Of a stretch of DNA of 40,891 bases, positions 26,800 through 34,686 are shown one piece after another. A model generated the notes under the pieces. The model saw only the letters and a program-made list of their open reading frames with translations. It had not been told where the DNA came from and did no database searches. Made by a program: the position numbers and the translations under genes. Origin of the DNA: Nitrospirota bacterium (GTDB taxonomy: Bacteria; Nitrospirota; Nitrospiria; Nitrospirales; Nitrospiraceae); assembly GCA_030682135.1 (NCBI GenBank), contig JAUXQT010000093.1, positions 1 through 40,891 of the forward strand, in the 5' to 3' direction. The stretch's first letter is position 1, and every line of letters starts with the position of its first letter.

Positions 26800-27794
26800 C
26801 GTCACCCAAGAAACGAGTCCTCAGCGGCATGCAGCCGAGCGGGCTGCTCCATCTCGGTAACTATCTCGGCGCGTTGGAGAACTGGAAAGGCCTTCAGAAC
26901 GACTACCAATGCTATTTCTTCGTCGCGGACTGGCACGCACTCTCGTCCAACTATGCCGACACCAGCCGCATCCGTGAGTTCGTCCGGGAGTTATTGATCG
27001 ACTGGCTGGCCGCGGGCATCGACCCCGCGAAAGCGACGGTCTTCGTACAATCGCGGATCCCGGAACATGCCGTCCTACATCTCTTGCTCTCGATGATGAC
27101 GCCTGTCTCCTGGCTGGAGCGGAACCCGACCTACAAGGAAAAGCAGGAAGAGATTAAAGATCGCGACATGACCACCTACGGGTTCCTCGGCTATCCGGTC
27201 CTGCAAGCCGCGGATATTCTCCTCTACAAGCCGGATTTCGTGCCCGTGGGGAAAGACCAGTTGCCACATCTGGAGCTCACCAGAGAACTGGCCCGCCGGT
27301 TCAACAGCCTCTACAAACCGGTGTTCCCCGAGCCCATGGAACAACTGACCAAGTATCCGAAAGTACTCGGCACGGACGGCCGGAAAATGAGCAAGAGCTA
27401 CGGCAACACGATCAACCTCTCCGACGCCGAACCGGTCGTGCGCCAAAAACTCAAGACAATGGTCACTGATCCCGCTCGTGTCCGGCGCCATGACCCGGGA
27501 AACCCGGACCTCTGCCCCGTGTACGATTTTCACAAAATATTTTCATTGCCGATGATTCAGGAGCAGATTAATACGGAATGCCGGACCGCCGCCATCGGCT
27601 GCATCGACTGCAAGAAGCTTGTGGCCGATCGAGTCGTGGAACGGATGACGCCGATGTGGGACGCGCGGGCGGTCCTGAGCAAAGATCCTTCATGCCTGAA
27701 CGACATCGTGACAGAGGGCAGCCGCAAGGCCGGCGAAGTCGCCAAAGCAACCCTCCACGACGTGAACGAAGCGATGAACATCTCAATGGGGTGA
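26796..27794 (+). CDS. trpS: Tryptophanyl-tRNA synthetase
   Basis: The 332-residue class I synthetase has the HIGH-equivalent HLGN (residues 19-22, in PSGLLHLGNYLGA) and KMSKS (197-201). It also has the tryptophan-binding segments VADWHAL and LGYPVLQAADILLY, and the tRNA-binding C-terminal helices. It charges tRNA-Trp. The C-terminal CRTAAIGCIDCKK segment has a close pair of Cys residues, seen in many bacterial TrpRS. Translationally coupled to the upstream protease gene. Confidence 0.96.
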   Translation: MTSPKKRVLSGMQPSGLLHLGNYLGALENWKGLQNDYQCYFFVADWHALSSNYADTSRIREFVRELLIDWLAAGIDPAKATVFVQSRIPEHAVLHLLLSMMTPVSWLERNPTYKEKQEEIKDRDMTTYGFLGYPVLQAADILLYKPDFVPVGKDQLPHLELTRELARRFNSLYKPVFPEPMEQLTKYPKVLGTDGRKMSKSYGNTINLSDAEPVVRQKLKTMVTDPARVRRHDPGNPDLCPVYDFHKIFSLPMIQEQINTECRTAAIGCIDCKKLVADRVVERMTPMWDARAVLSKDPSCLNDIVTEGSRKAGEVAKATLHDVNEAMNISMG

Positions 27795-27797
27795 GCG

Positions 27798-28217
27798 ATG
27801 CGGCAGGGCAAACGGTGGCAAGGTGGGCTCGTCCTCTGCGCCCTCGTCGGAGGGCTCTCGGGCTGTGGAAGCTGGATGCATTCCGACAAGCAGTCCGTCA
27901 CCATTTTCACCAACCCGCCTGAAAGCACGGTCGTCATCGACGACTATCTGCACCTCACCGCCCCTGGCACCGTCACGCTCAGCCGCAAAGGCAACCACCT
28001 CGCGCAGGTCGTCAAAGACGGCTATGAACCGACCTCCTTCAAAATCGATCGCACCTGGTCCTGGTGGGTCGTCGGAGACATTTTCGGCTGCTTCATTTTT
28101 TTCTCCCCCATTTGCATCATGAACGACATCGACCAGGGCGGCTACTATACCTTCGACGACAAGATTTACTTGACGCTCGAACGCCGGGCAGAATCTGCGC
28201 CATCCACATCGAAGTAG
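27798..28217 (+). CDS. PEGA-like small lipoprotein
   Basis: The 139-residue protein has a lipobox (GLSGC) and a PEGA-type segment (FTNPPESTVVIDDYLHLTAPGTVTL, then AQVVKDGYEP). A hydrophobic stretch (WVVGDIFGCFIFFSPICIMND) follows, as in small envelope lipoproteins of the YgdI/TRL-like kind. Function is unknown; PEGA domains are surface-exposed beta-sandwiches. It starts 3 nt after trpS and ends 9 nt before a convergent methyltransferase gene. Confidence 0.75.
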   Translation: MRQGKRWQGGLVLCALVGGLSGCGSWMHSDKQSVTIFTNPPESTVVIDDYLHLTAPGTVTLSRKGNHLAQVVKDGYEPTSFKIDRTWSWWVVGDIFGCFIFFSPICIMNDIDQGGYYTFDDKIYLTLERRAESAPSTSK

Positions 28218-28226
28218 CCGACCGAG

Positions 28227-28874
28227 CTAGCCGAGTCTCTGCGCAAGGAGATTCAGCCACCGTCCCTTACGCTCTCGGTTGGTCACCACCCTCAATTCAA
28301 GGATTTCCCATCCGGCGCGCCGAACTGCGCGAGCGAGTTCGTCCTTCTTCCAGCGAGCGAAATAGCGCCCGGGAACCCACCCCTCCGTCACGATGCCACT
28401 CTTCATGCCATAGGTCACCGTCGCGGCCAAGAAGCCGCCTGGACGAACAAAACGGCACAGGTCGATCAGGACCAGCCGTGCAACCGGTTTCGGGAGATGC
28501 ATCAGCGACGCAGCAGCCCAGAGGCCGTCGAACGACATGGCTTGAAATGGAAGCTGGCGGAGATCGGCCAGGACCAACGGCAACGAAGGATCTCCGCATC
28601 GTCCCGCTGCAAGCAACGCATGGGTACGATCCAACCCGACAACACGATAGCCGCGCTGACGAAGATTGCTCGCGTCCTGCCCTCCACCGCAACCGAGATC
28701 CAGCAGCCTCGCATCGACGGGGAGACGCCTGAGCCATTCGGTCAGTAACGGAGGGCGGCGAAGCCTTCGCTTGCTCCAACGCACTAGACAATCGGCAGCG
28801 GACCGTTCATAGGCGGCGATTGTCTGCAAGACCAGTTGCGTTGTGCTATCGTGAGGCGAGCTGCGAAGAGCCAT
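28227..28874 (-). CDS. Class I SAM-dependent methyltransferase
   Basis: The 215-residue protein has the SAM-binding motif I LLDLGCGGGQD, motif II VGLDRT, ADLRQLPF, and FDGLWAAASLMHLP, the post-motif typical of small-molecule methyltransferases of the Methyltransf_11/25 group. No substrate-specific domain is seen. It is convergent with the PEGA lipoprotein gene and divergent, by only 22 nt, from a small secreted protein gene. Confidence 0.85.
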   Translation of the reverse strand: MALRSSPHDSTTQLVLQTIAAYERSAADCLVRWSKRRLRRPPLLTEWLRRLPVDARLLDLGCGGGQDASNLRQRGYRVVGLDRTHALLAAGRCGDPSLPLVLADLRQLPFQAMSFDGLWAAASLMHLPKPVARLVLIDLCRFVRPGGFLAATVTYGMKSGIVTEGWVPGRYFARWKKDELARAVRRAGWEILELRVVTNRERKGRWLNLLAQRLG

Positions 28875-28896
28875 TTATATTGCGAGGAAACTAACG

Positions 28897-29193
28897 ATGA
28901 CCGCACTGCTGTTGGCTGTGATGCTCCTGGGAGTGAGTTGGGGCAACGCATGGGCTGTCGACCCACCCTGCGACAAGTATCCCGCGGCCAAGCAGACCAC
29001 ATGTGCAGCGGTCTGGAAAGAGCTGAACCAGGAGGACGGCCCCTTGATCTCACAGTTTGGACTGGCCCAACTGAAGCGGCGCGAGGAAGGCAAAATCAAC
29101 GCACAGCAACATCTCGCGGAGAACATGGCCTTCATCAAACAGTCCACCGAGAAACGCCTCGAACGGCTCCGCGTCAGAATGGAAAAAGAATAG
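28897..29193 (+). CDS. Small secreted protein, unknown function
   Basis: The 98-residue protein begins with a clear signal peptide (MTALLLAVMLLGVSWGNAWA, cleavage near residue 20). The mature part has two Cys (CDKY and TCAA), which could form a disulfide, and a charged helical C-terminal half. I do not recognise it. It has an AGGAAA-like ribosome site. The start lies 22 nt from the divergent methyltransferase start, so any promoter must lie in or beside that gene. Confidence 0.65.
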   Translation: MTALLLAVMLLGVSWGNAWAVDPPCDKYPAAKQTTCAAVWKELNQEDGPLISQFGLAQLKRREEGKINAQQHLAENMAFIKQSTEKRLERLRVRMEKE

Positions 29194-29207
29194 TTCCTCA
29201 CAAGTCT

Positions 29208-29222
29208 CTCGCCTTCGGCGAG
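29208..29222. terminator. Short perfect hairpin after the small secreted protein gene
   Basis: CTCGCC-TTC-GGCGAG forms a 6-bp stem with a 3-nt loop 15 nt after the stop codon, but no T-tract follows. It is at most a weak terminator or an RNA-end stabiliser. Confidence 0.3.
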
Positions 29223-29324
29223 CAGTCGTTCGTCTCTAGTATCTCGTCGTTCGCAATCGGGAACATCGCTGACTGCGAGATACGCTTCACGGTCTTTGCG
29301 CTGACAGGCTTTTTCAGCATTCTG

Positions 29325-29966
29325 CTAAAGACGAAAAAACTGATTCGACTCCTTCTCCACCCCGATTTCGGTCTCCGGTCCATGCCCCGTCACCACCGTC
29401 GTCGCATCATCAAGTGAGTAGAGCCTCTCGCGAATCGACCGCTCGATCGTATCGAAGTCCCCGCCCCAGAGATCGGTCCGCCCGATGCTGCCTCTGAAAA
29501 GAGTGTCGCCGGCGACAACCATGTTATCGCTCGGGAAATGAAAACTCATGGAGCCGGGCGTGTGGCCTGGCGTATGGATGGCAATTGCCGAGATCTGGCC
29601 GACCAACAGCTTCTCCTCATCCTTGATCCAATACTCCGGCAGCGGAACCGGCACATAGGCCACGCCGAACATCTGACATTGCATTTCAAGATTCTTCCAG
29701 AGCTCGAGATCGTCCCGATGCAGGCAGATCGTCGCCCCCGTCGCCTTCTTCATTTCTCCGGACGCGAGAAAATGGTCGAAATGGGCATGGGTATGGAGAA
29801 TATGTGTGACGGTCAAGCCAAGCTGCTGCACCTCGCGCAAGATTCGTTCATGTGCGCCACCGGGATCGACCACGATCGCCTGCTTCGTCACCGGATCGCC
29901 AATGATGGAGCAATTGCAGCCGAGGGGTGGGACGGAAAATGTTTTTCGGATCATCGTCGGAATCAT
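29325..29966 (-). CDS. Metallo-beta-lactamase-fold hydrolase (glyoxalase II-like)
   Basis: The 213-residue protein has the metal-binding motif THAHFDH, plus TPGHTPGS, AGDTLFRGSIGRTDLWGG and GHGPET, all of the glyoxalase II/MBL family. The family hydrolyses thioesters such as S-lactoylglutathione, and related members act on persulfides or lactones. The substrate is not decidable from sequence. The start is taken at the ATG at 29966 (or 29954), because longer versions would run into the upstream coding region. It follows a secreted-protein gene by 25 nt on the same strand. Confidence 0.88.
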   Translation of the reverse strand: MIPTMIRKTFSVPPLGCNCSIIGDPVTKQAIVVDPGGAHERILREVQQLGLTVTHILHTHAHFDHFLASGEMKKATGATICLHRDDLELWKNLEMQCQMFGVAYVPVPLPEYWIKDEEKLLVGQISAIAIHTPGHTPGSMSFHFPSDNMVVAGDTLFRGSIGRTDLWGGDFDTIERSIRERLYSLDDATTVVTGHGPETEIGVEKESNQFFRL

Positions 29967-29991
29967 AGTCGCATGCTTTCGTTCTCGCCCC

Positions 29992-30660
29992 TCAGGGCGC
30001 AAGGTTCGGTTCGCCTTCCGGCTCTTGCTCTTGCTCTTCCTCAACCTGGATGGTCCAGGCGACGGCGGTATCGAACTGCCTCCAGGTCTGGCCTTGACGG
30101 CGGAACCACACGAGGAATCCCGCTCCGCTGCCATCGGGACGCAAGACTTCGACATACTGCAAGGCCTGATCGTTACGGACGTTTCGCGCTACGCGAGAAA
30201 AGGCCAGGCGCTCCAACATCGGCGAAGCCTGAACCGGTCTGGCATGGGCCACAGTCACGGGACGAGCCAGAGACACTTCAGGCTCTTCGATCTGGTCCCC
30301 CGTGGCAAACCGATAGCCAACCCCGAAGTGAAATCGCCCTTCGAGCCGGCTGGGCGCCCGATTGACCGAGATGAATGCCCGGATCAGATCCCACGGCAGT
30401 TCGCCATCGAAATACTCCTGCTCCTGAAAGGCTCCGATCGTCGTCGGCTCCTCCTGATCCGGAGAGAGACGAAGCCGCGTCAGCCGTTCGATCACGACCA
30501 ACTGCGTGGCTGACGTGAGAAACGTGCTCGTCACCACCTGATCGTAGAGCGGGTAATCTTCAGCTGGAATGCGGTCCGATTCCGTCACGGCTCCCGACAG
30601 ACCGAGCAGCACATCCGCACAGAGCAGCGCCATCACGAACAGGACCAGACGAGTCATCAT
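29992..30660 (-). CDS. Secreted protein of unknown function
   Basis: The 222-residue protein has a signal peptide (MMTRLVLFVMALLCADVLLGLSG) and a mature part with alternating polar/hydrophobic beta-like segments and an acidic C-terminal tail (VEEEQEQEPEGEP). I recognise no family. The ATG at 30660 is chosen because it gives a signal peptide and leaves room for the divergent lipoprotein promoter. Longer starts would overlap that gene. It is followed at 25 nt by the MBL-fold gene. Confidence 0.7.
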   Translation of the reverse strand: MMTRLVLFVMALLCADVLLGLSGAVTESDRIPAEDYPLYDQVVTSTFLTSATQLVVIERLTRLRLSPDQEEPTTIGAFQEQEYFDGELPWDLIRAFISVNRAPSRLEGRFHFGVGYRFATGDQIEEPEVSLARPVTVAHARPVQASPMLERLAFSRVARNVRNDQALQYVEVLRPDGSGAGFLVWFRRQGQTWRQFDTAVAWTIQVEEEQEQEPEGEPNLAP

Positions 30661-30673
30661 GAATCGAGCATAC

Positions 30674-30687
30674 CGTCCTGCAGGACG
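30674..30687. promoter_or_regulatory. 14-bp perfect palindrome between divergent genes
   Basis: CGTCCTGCAGGACG reads the same on both strands and sits in the 108-nt gap between the secreted-protein start (30660) and the coiled-coil lipoprotein start (30769). A dimeric regulator could bind it, but a 14-bp palindrome could also occur by chance. Confidence 0.3.
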
Positions 30688-30768
30688 CAGGGTCAATTCA
30701 TGGATTCCAGCGTGGACAAGTCGGCGTGAAGCGTGGATAATCGCACGGATTAGCCGGAGGAACCTGAC

Positions 30769-31503
30769 GTGCAACACAAGACGCAATCGAACCAGTCGCT
30801 TCTCTGGATCGGAGCCATCGCGCTCTGTCTCTCAACCAGCGGCTGCAAGCCCGACGACTCGCCGTTCAAAGCCGACAATGAGTCGCTCCGCAAGCAACTG
30901 GCCAAGCAAGAGTCGGTGGTCACCTCGCTGCAGGACGGCAACAAAGTCATGCAGCAACAGATCGACCTGCTGAACCAGGAGTTACGCGACGCGAAAAAAT
31001 CGACGGAGAGCGCCAAGGCCGAGGCGAAGACCGCCGCCGACAACCTGACGGTACAAGTCGCTCAGACCAAAAAACTGAGCGCGGATGTCCAAAAGACCGC
31101 CGCCGCGCACATCGCACAGAATATCCACGTCGAGGAAAAGGGAACTCAGATTGACGACATTCCCCGCCCCTTAAGCGCCGTCGCCAAAATGGCGGAAGAG
31201 GCCCTCAGCCGCAATGGCTACCACGTCAAGGTGAGCATCAAGACCGATCAGAAAGCGGTCTACGTCACGGAGCGGAAGGTCTCCCCTCCGGCCTCGCTGG
31301 AAGTCGCCGGCTTCCGGAATCAATATGTCGTGTCGCTCCAGACATTGCCCTCGAATGTCACCAGGCTCAGCGTCAAGGCCGATTTTGAAAAGCTGGCTCA
31401 GGGTGGACGCATCCTCAGCGTGAGCGCGGAAGAGGCAGCAGAAATCGAGCGGAGCCTCATCGGGGAAATCAACAAGGCCTTAGCTGCCTCCAACAAGACC
31501 TGA
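30769..31503 (+). CDS. Coiled-coil lipoprotein of unknown function
   Basis: The 244-residue protein has a lipobox (STSGC), a long heptad-rich coiled coil (about 35-115) and a globular C-terminal domain (about 130-230) with alternating beta strands (YHVKVSIKTDQKAVYVTER; YVVSLQTLP). I do not recognise the C-terminal domain. Start is a GTG with GGAGG 8 nt upstream, an ideal spacing. Its stop overlaps the start of the next gene by one base, so the two are probably coupled. Confidence 0.75.
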   Translation: MQHKTQSNQSLLWIGAIALCLSTSGCKPDDSPFKADNESLRKQLAKQESVVTSLQDGNKVMQQQIDLLNQELRDAKKSTESAKAEAKTAADNLTVQVAQTKKLSADVQKTAAAHIAQNIHVEEKGTQIDDIPRPLSAVAKMAEEALSRNGYHVKVSIKTDQKAVYVTERKVSPPASLEVAGFRNQYVVSLQTLPSNVTRLSVKADFEKLAQGGRILSVSAEEAAEIERSLIGEINKALAASNKT

Positions 31504-32396
31504 TGCGCTACACTCGTCCAGGGCTCGCAGCCGCATTCGCCCTCCTCCTCATCGTGGGAAACCCGCAGGCCGCGGGAGCCGGAGCGAAATCGTCACCGGA
31601 ACTCGCTCGCCATTTGACCGGGATCTCGGCACTGGCCCAGCCGTCACCGCTGATCACCATCCCAGCCGGACCCTTCTTGCTCGGCAGCAAACGAGTCGAC
31701 GACGATCCCTATGGCCATTGGACGCAGTTCGACGATACAGAACTGCCTCAACATCGAGTCTGGCTGGATGCCTACGTGATCGATCGCGATGAGGTAAGCC
31801 TCGGCGAATATCTCGTGTTTCTCCACCAGCGAAAACTCCATCCCTCGGACGAGCTGCAAAAGCTCATCTGGCACGTGATCACGATTCACTCCGTGACAGA
31901 CGAGACCCTCAGCCGGTGGCCGGCGCTCTATGTCACCTGGACCGAGGCCAAAGAGTTGTGCACCGCAACAGGCAAACGGCTCCCGACGGAGGCGGAATGG
32001 GAAAAAGCGGCGCGAGGACCTGACGGCAATCTCTTCCCCTGGGGCCAAGCCGACCCCGACCAAACCCGCGCCATGTTCGGCCAGCACCACGTCCATGAGA
32101 TCCCCATTCTCGCAGCCGTGGATTCAAACGAAGCAGGGAAAAGCCCCTTCGGGCTCCATCATATGGCGGGGAACGTCGCCGAATGGGTGCAGGACTGGTT
32201 CGGATTCGATTACTACGCCTATATGCCGGAACGTAATCCACCGGGCCCCACCAGCGGCCGCTACAAGAGCCTGCGCGGCGGGTCATGGAGAAGCAATGCA
32301 ATCATGCTCCGCACCGCCACACGCAGCGGGGCGCCTATGGATCAACGTTCCCCGACTATTGGCTTCCGCTGCGCACAATCGCCGAACGCAAAGTAG
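31503..32396 (+). CDS. Formylglycine-generating-enzyme-like (SUMF1/PvdO-type) secreted protein
   Basis: The 297-residue protein has a signal peptide (FALLLIVGNPQAAGA) and a single FGE-sulfatase fold domain: IPAGPFLLGS, PQHRVWLDAYVIDRDEVSLGEYLVF, RLPTEAEWEKAARG, FPWG, GLHHMAGNVAEWVQDWF, and SLRGGSW. Genuine FGE has two active-site Cys in the segment after RGGS. Here this reads RGGSWRSNAIMLRTATRSG, with no Cys, so formylglycine formation is unlikely. The fold is also used by PvdO and EgtB-type proteins. Coupled to the upstream coiled-coil lipoprotein. Confidence 0.82.
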   Translation: MRYTRPGLAAAFALLLIVGNPQAAGAGAKSSPELARHLTGISALAQPSPLITIPAGPFLLGSKRVDDDPYGHWTQFDDTELPQHRVWLDAYVIDRDEVSLGEYLVFLHQRKLHPSDELQKLIWHVITIHSVTDETLSRWPALYVTWTEAKELCTATGKRLPTEAEWEKAARGPDGNLFPWGQADPDQTRAMFGQHHVHEIPILAAVDSNEAGKSPFGLHHMAGNVAEWVQDWFGFDYYAYMPERNPPGPTSGRYKSLRGGSWRSNAIMLRTATRSGAPMDQRSPTIGFRCAQSPNAK

Positions 32397-32480
32397 TCCT
32401 TCGCTTGGTCAGCCTCATACCACATGGTAGCCTATACTCGAATTCGCATGGATACTGAGAAGACAACTGGACAGACCACG

Positions 32481-33152
32481 ATGCCTCGGATCGTCTTTAT
32501 TGGACTTCTGATCACAGTCGCCACATTAGTCGGCTGTGCCGGCGTCGCCAAAGATCGCACGCAAGGGATCGCGCTGGACCGCCAGGAATGCTGCAGGACG
32601 GTGGAGGCGACGCCCCGTCAAACGGCCATCGTCCGCACCGCAACGCAGCTCATCGGCGCCCGCACCATCGACGTGAATGGCCGCCGCATCGCCTACGACT
32701 GCGCCGGAGTCACTCGCGCCATTTACCTCAAACACGGGATCGATCTCTATCAAGGCGGACCCAGCACCCGTCACGCCAACGGGGTCCGGATCATCTATGC
32801 CCACATACGCCAACAAGGCATGTTCCACCAGGGCCCCACAGTCCATCCAGGCGACCTCATATTTTTCGACAACACCTGGGACTTCAACAGAGACGGCAAG
32901 GTGAACGATCCGTTAACGCACGTCGGAATCGTCGAGCGGCAGGAGCAGGACGGCACCGTCGTCTTCATCAGCCGCGTCGCCGGAGCCGTCGAACGGTACC
33001 ATATGAATCTCGCCCTTCCGCATGTGCATAAAACCGCCGATGGCCGAATCCTCAACGACTATCTTCGCCGCAAGGAAGCCATCGACCCAGCCAATACCGA
33101 CTACCTCGCGGGAGAATTGTTCACGCAATTCGCCACTCGGATAGAGCCCTGA
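32481..33152 (+). CDS. NlpC/P60-like secreted or lipid-anchored peptidase
   Basis: The 223-residue protein has a signal sequence with a lipobox-like LVGC. It carries a cysteine-peptidase domain with YDCAGVTRAIY (catalytic Cys) and THVGIVE (catalytic His), plus the usual PGDLIFFD segment. The family cuts stem peptides of peptidoglycan. Between Cys and His is an insertion containing DFNRDGKVND, which resembles a calcium-binding loop. The ATG at 32481 fits the signal peptide best; upstream ATGs at 32424 and 32448 are possible. It follows the FGE-like gene by 84 nt and may form an envelope-modifying group with it. Confidence 0.78.
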   Translation: MPRIVFIGLLITVATLVGCAGVAKDRTQGIALDRQECCRTVEATPRQTAIVRTATQLIGARTIDVNGRRIAYDCAGVTRAIYLKHGIDLYQGGPSTRHANGVRIIYAHIRQQGMFHQGPTVHPGDLIFFDNTWDFNRDGKVNDPLTHVGIVERQEQDGTVVFISRVAGAVERYHMNLALPHVHKTADGRILNDYLRRKEAIDPANTDYLAGELFTQFATRIEP

Positions 33153-33312
33153 AAACCAGTCCATCGCTGATATCGCCCCTCGCCCCTAGCCAAATCATTA
33201 TCCCGCGCTATACTTCAATTATCATTGTCTGTTTCATCGCACTTATTCGCTCCGTATTCCGGGCGGTTCAACGCAGCGCAATACACTGTGCGACAGAGTC
33301 CAAGGAGGGACG

Positions 33313-33477
33313 ATGGGACAGACAGCAACCTATTGCAGCGACTGTTACAACAAGGTGGGACGGGCACAGGACCCTCAGATCAAAGCAGCGGAGAGCGACG
33401 GCAAGGTCCCGATGACGAAAGAAGGCGCCTGCTGTTCGTGCCAGAAGGCCACCGTCGTGGTCTACTTCGAGGGGTAA
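33313..33477 (+). CDS. 54-residue CxxC protein, possible zinc ribbon
   Basis: The small gene has AAGGAGG 4 nt before its ATG, an excellent ribosome site, and ends at TAA 33475-33477. The protein has Cys8 and Cys11 (YCSDC) and Cys40, Cys41 and Cys43 (CCSC), arranged like the two knuckles of a zinc ribbon. No membrane segment or signal is present. Function is unknown; such proteins often bind zinc, nucleic acid or a partner. It lies 160 nt after the NlpC/P60 gene and just before two paralogous genes of unknown function. Confidence 0.75.
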   Translation: MGQTATYCSDCYNKVGRAQDPQIKAAESDGKVPMTKEGACCSCQKATVVVYFEG

Positions 33478-33533
33478 CCCTCCCGATCGACCAGGCATCC
33501 CTCCCGGCACAAGGGGCCTGCTACACTTAGCCT

Positions 33534-33968
33534 ATGGCGACGACATCACGATCCACTCGGGCTCCCCACCCTGATCCTCTGCGCCACACGATGCGAGAGG
33601 TGCACCAGAAACTGTTGTCGCTCTATAGCGCGTTGATTGTGGCGGAGCGGCTCACCTACGAGCGCATCCATGGCCACGTCGACTCGACGGACCAGCTCAT
33701 TCAGTTGGTGCTCAAAGACCCCTGGTTTACCTGGCTCTGCCCCCTCTTAGATCTGTTGGTCCGGATCGATCAGCTTCTCGAAGACGACGCCTTCGACATC
33801 ACGAGTGAAAATGTCCAACACCTTGTATCCGAGGTGCGCACCTTGACCCGCCCCTCGATCGAGGGCGACGGATTCGAGCGTGCCTACTACGAGGCGCTCA
33901 ATCGAGCCCCTGACGTCGTACTCGCCCATTTCCAGGTCACGCAAGTTCTATTACCAAAAGCCGCCTAA
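33534..33968 (+). CDS. Unknown soluble protein, first of a tandem pair
   Basis: The 144-residue protein is predicted all-helical and has no signal or membrane segment. It shares with the next gene the block LLSLYSALIVAERLTYERI, the segment QLVLKDPWFTWL, and the end GDGFERAYYEALNRAPDVV. I do not recognise the family. The conserved Tyr-Glu-Arg and the DPWFTWL block are the best candidates for functional sites. The pair lies after the small CxxC gene with a 56-nt gap. Confidence 0.7.
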   Translation: MATTSRSTRAPHPDPLRHTMREVHQKLLSLYSALIVAERLTYERIHGHVDSTDQLIQLVLKDPWFTWLCPLLDLLVRIDQLLEDDAFDITSENVQHLVSEVRTLTRPSIEGDGFERAYYEALNRAPDVVLAHFQVTQVLLPKAA

Positions 33969-34129
33969 CCTCCCCTGCGCAATCCACTCGCCTCTGGCCA
34001 GCTCACGATCTGTTCATGACACTACAGAATGGAATTGAATATGCCGATAGGCACATCATGACGAAGATCGGCCTTCGAAAAAAATATTCGATGGCCACCA
34101 TTTTCAAAATAACCTGCTAAAATAATTTC

Positions 34130-34561
34130 ATGGCGTCTGTCTCTCACAAAACCAGAACCAAGCAATCCTGCCCGCTCCGGACGAGACTCCTTGAGGTGCG
34201 CGGAGGACTCTTGGGGCTCCATAAGGCCCTCATTCTGGCAGAACAAGTCACCTACGAACGCATCAATGGCCGTGTGGCATCCAGCGGCCAACTGCTGCAA
34301 CTGGTGTTGAACGATCCTTGGTTTACCTGGCTGCACCCCATCTCGCAACTCGTGGTGAGCATCGACGACCTGCTCGACAATGAGTCAGAACTCTCGCCCG
34401 TTGAGGTGGAGCACTTTCTCATAGAAGCCAGAGCCCTCATCCGTCCTTCGGAGGAAGGAGACGGATTCGAACGGTGTTACTACGAAGCGCTTCAGCGGGA
34501 ACCGGACGTCATCTTTGCCCACGTCGAAGTCAAAAAACTGCTGACCAACATCGCCGCATAA
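34130..34561 (+). CDS. Unknown soluble protein, second of a tandem pair
   Basis: The 143-residue protein aligns with the preceding gene over nearly its whole length (LLGLHKALILAEQVTYERI; QLVLNDPWFTWLHPI; GDGFERCYYEALQREPDVI). They are tandem paralogues that have diverged at many positions but kept length and key blocks. The 161-nt gap before it is AT-rich near 34080-34128 and lacks a good ribosome site, so the start ATG at 34130 is less certain than its frame. Confidence 0.7.
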   Translation: MASVSHKTRTKQSCPLRTRLLEVRGGLLGLHKALILAEQVTYERINGRVASSGQLLQLVLNDPWFTWLHPISQLVVSIDDLLDNESELSPVEVEHFLIEARALIRPSEEGDGFERCYYEALQREPDVIFAHVEVKKLLTNIAA

Positions 34562-34686
34562 CCCTTCTGCGTTCGCCTGTCATCTCACGTCTTCTCCTCA
34601 TCGCCGTAGTCCTTCAGTCTATGCGCCTTCGGCCTATACGACTCCAAGCTGTGTTATCGTGAAACGAACCTCGTGGAGGACCCGGT

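Noticed and set aside
31503..32396. Genuine sulfatase-activating formylglycine enzyme
   Set aside because: The two Cys expected in the segment after RGGS are absent, and no sulfatase gene is nearby.
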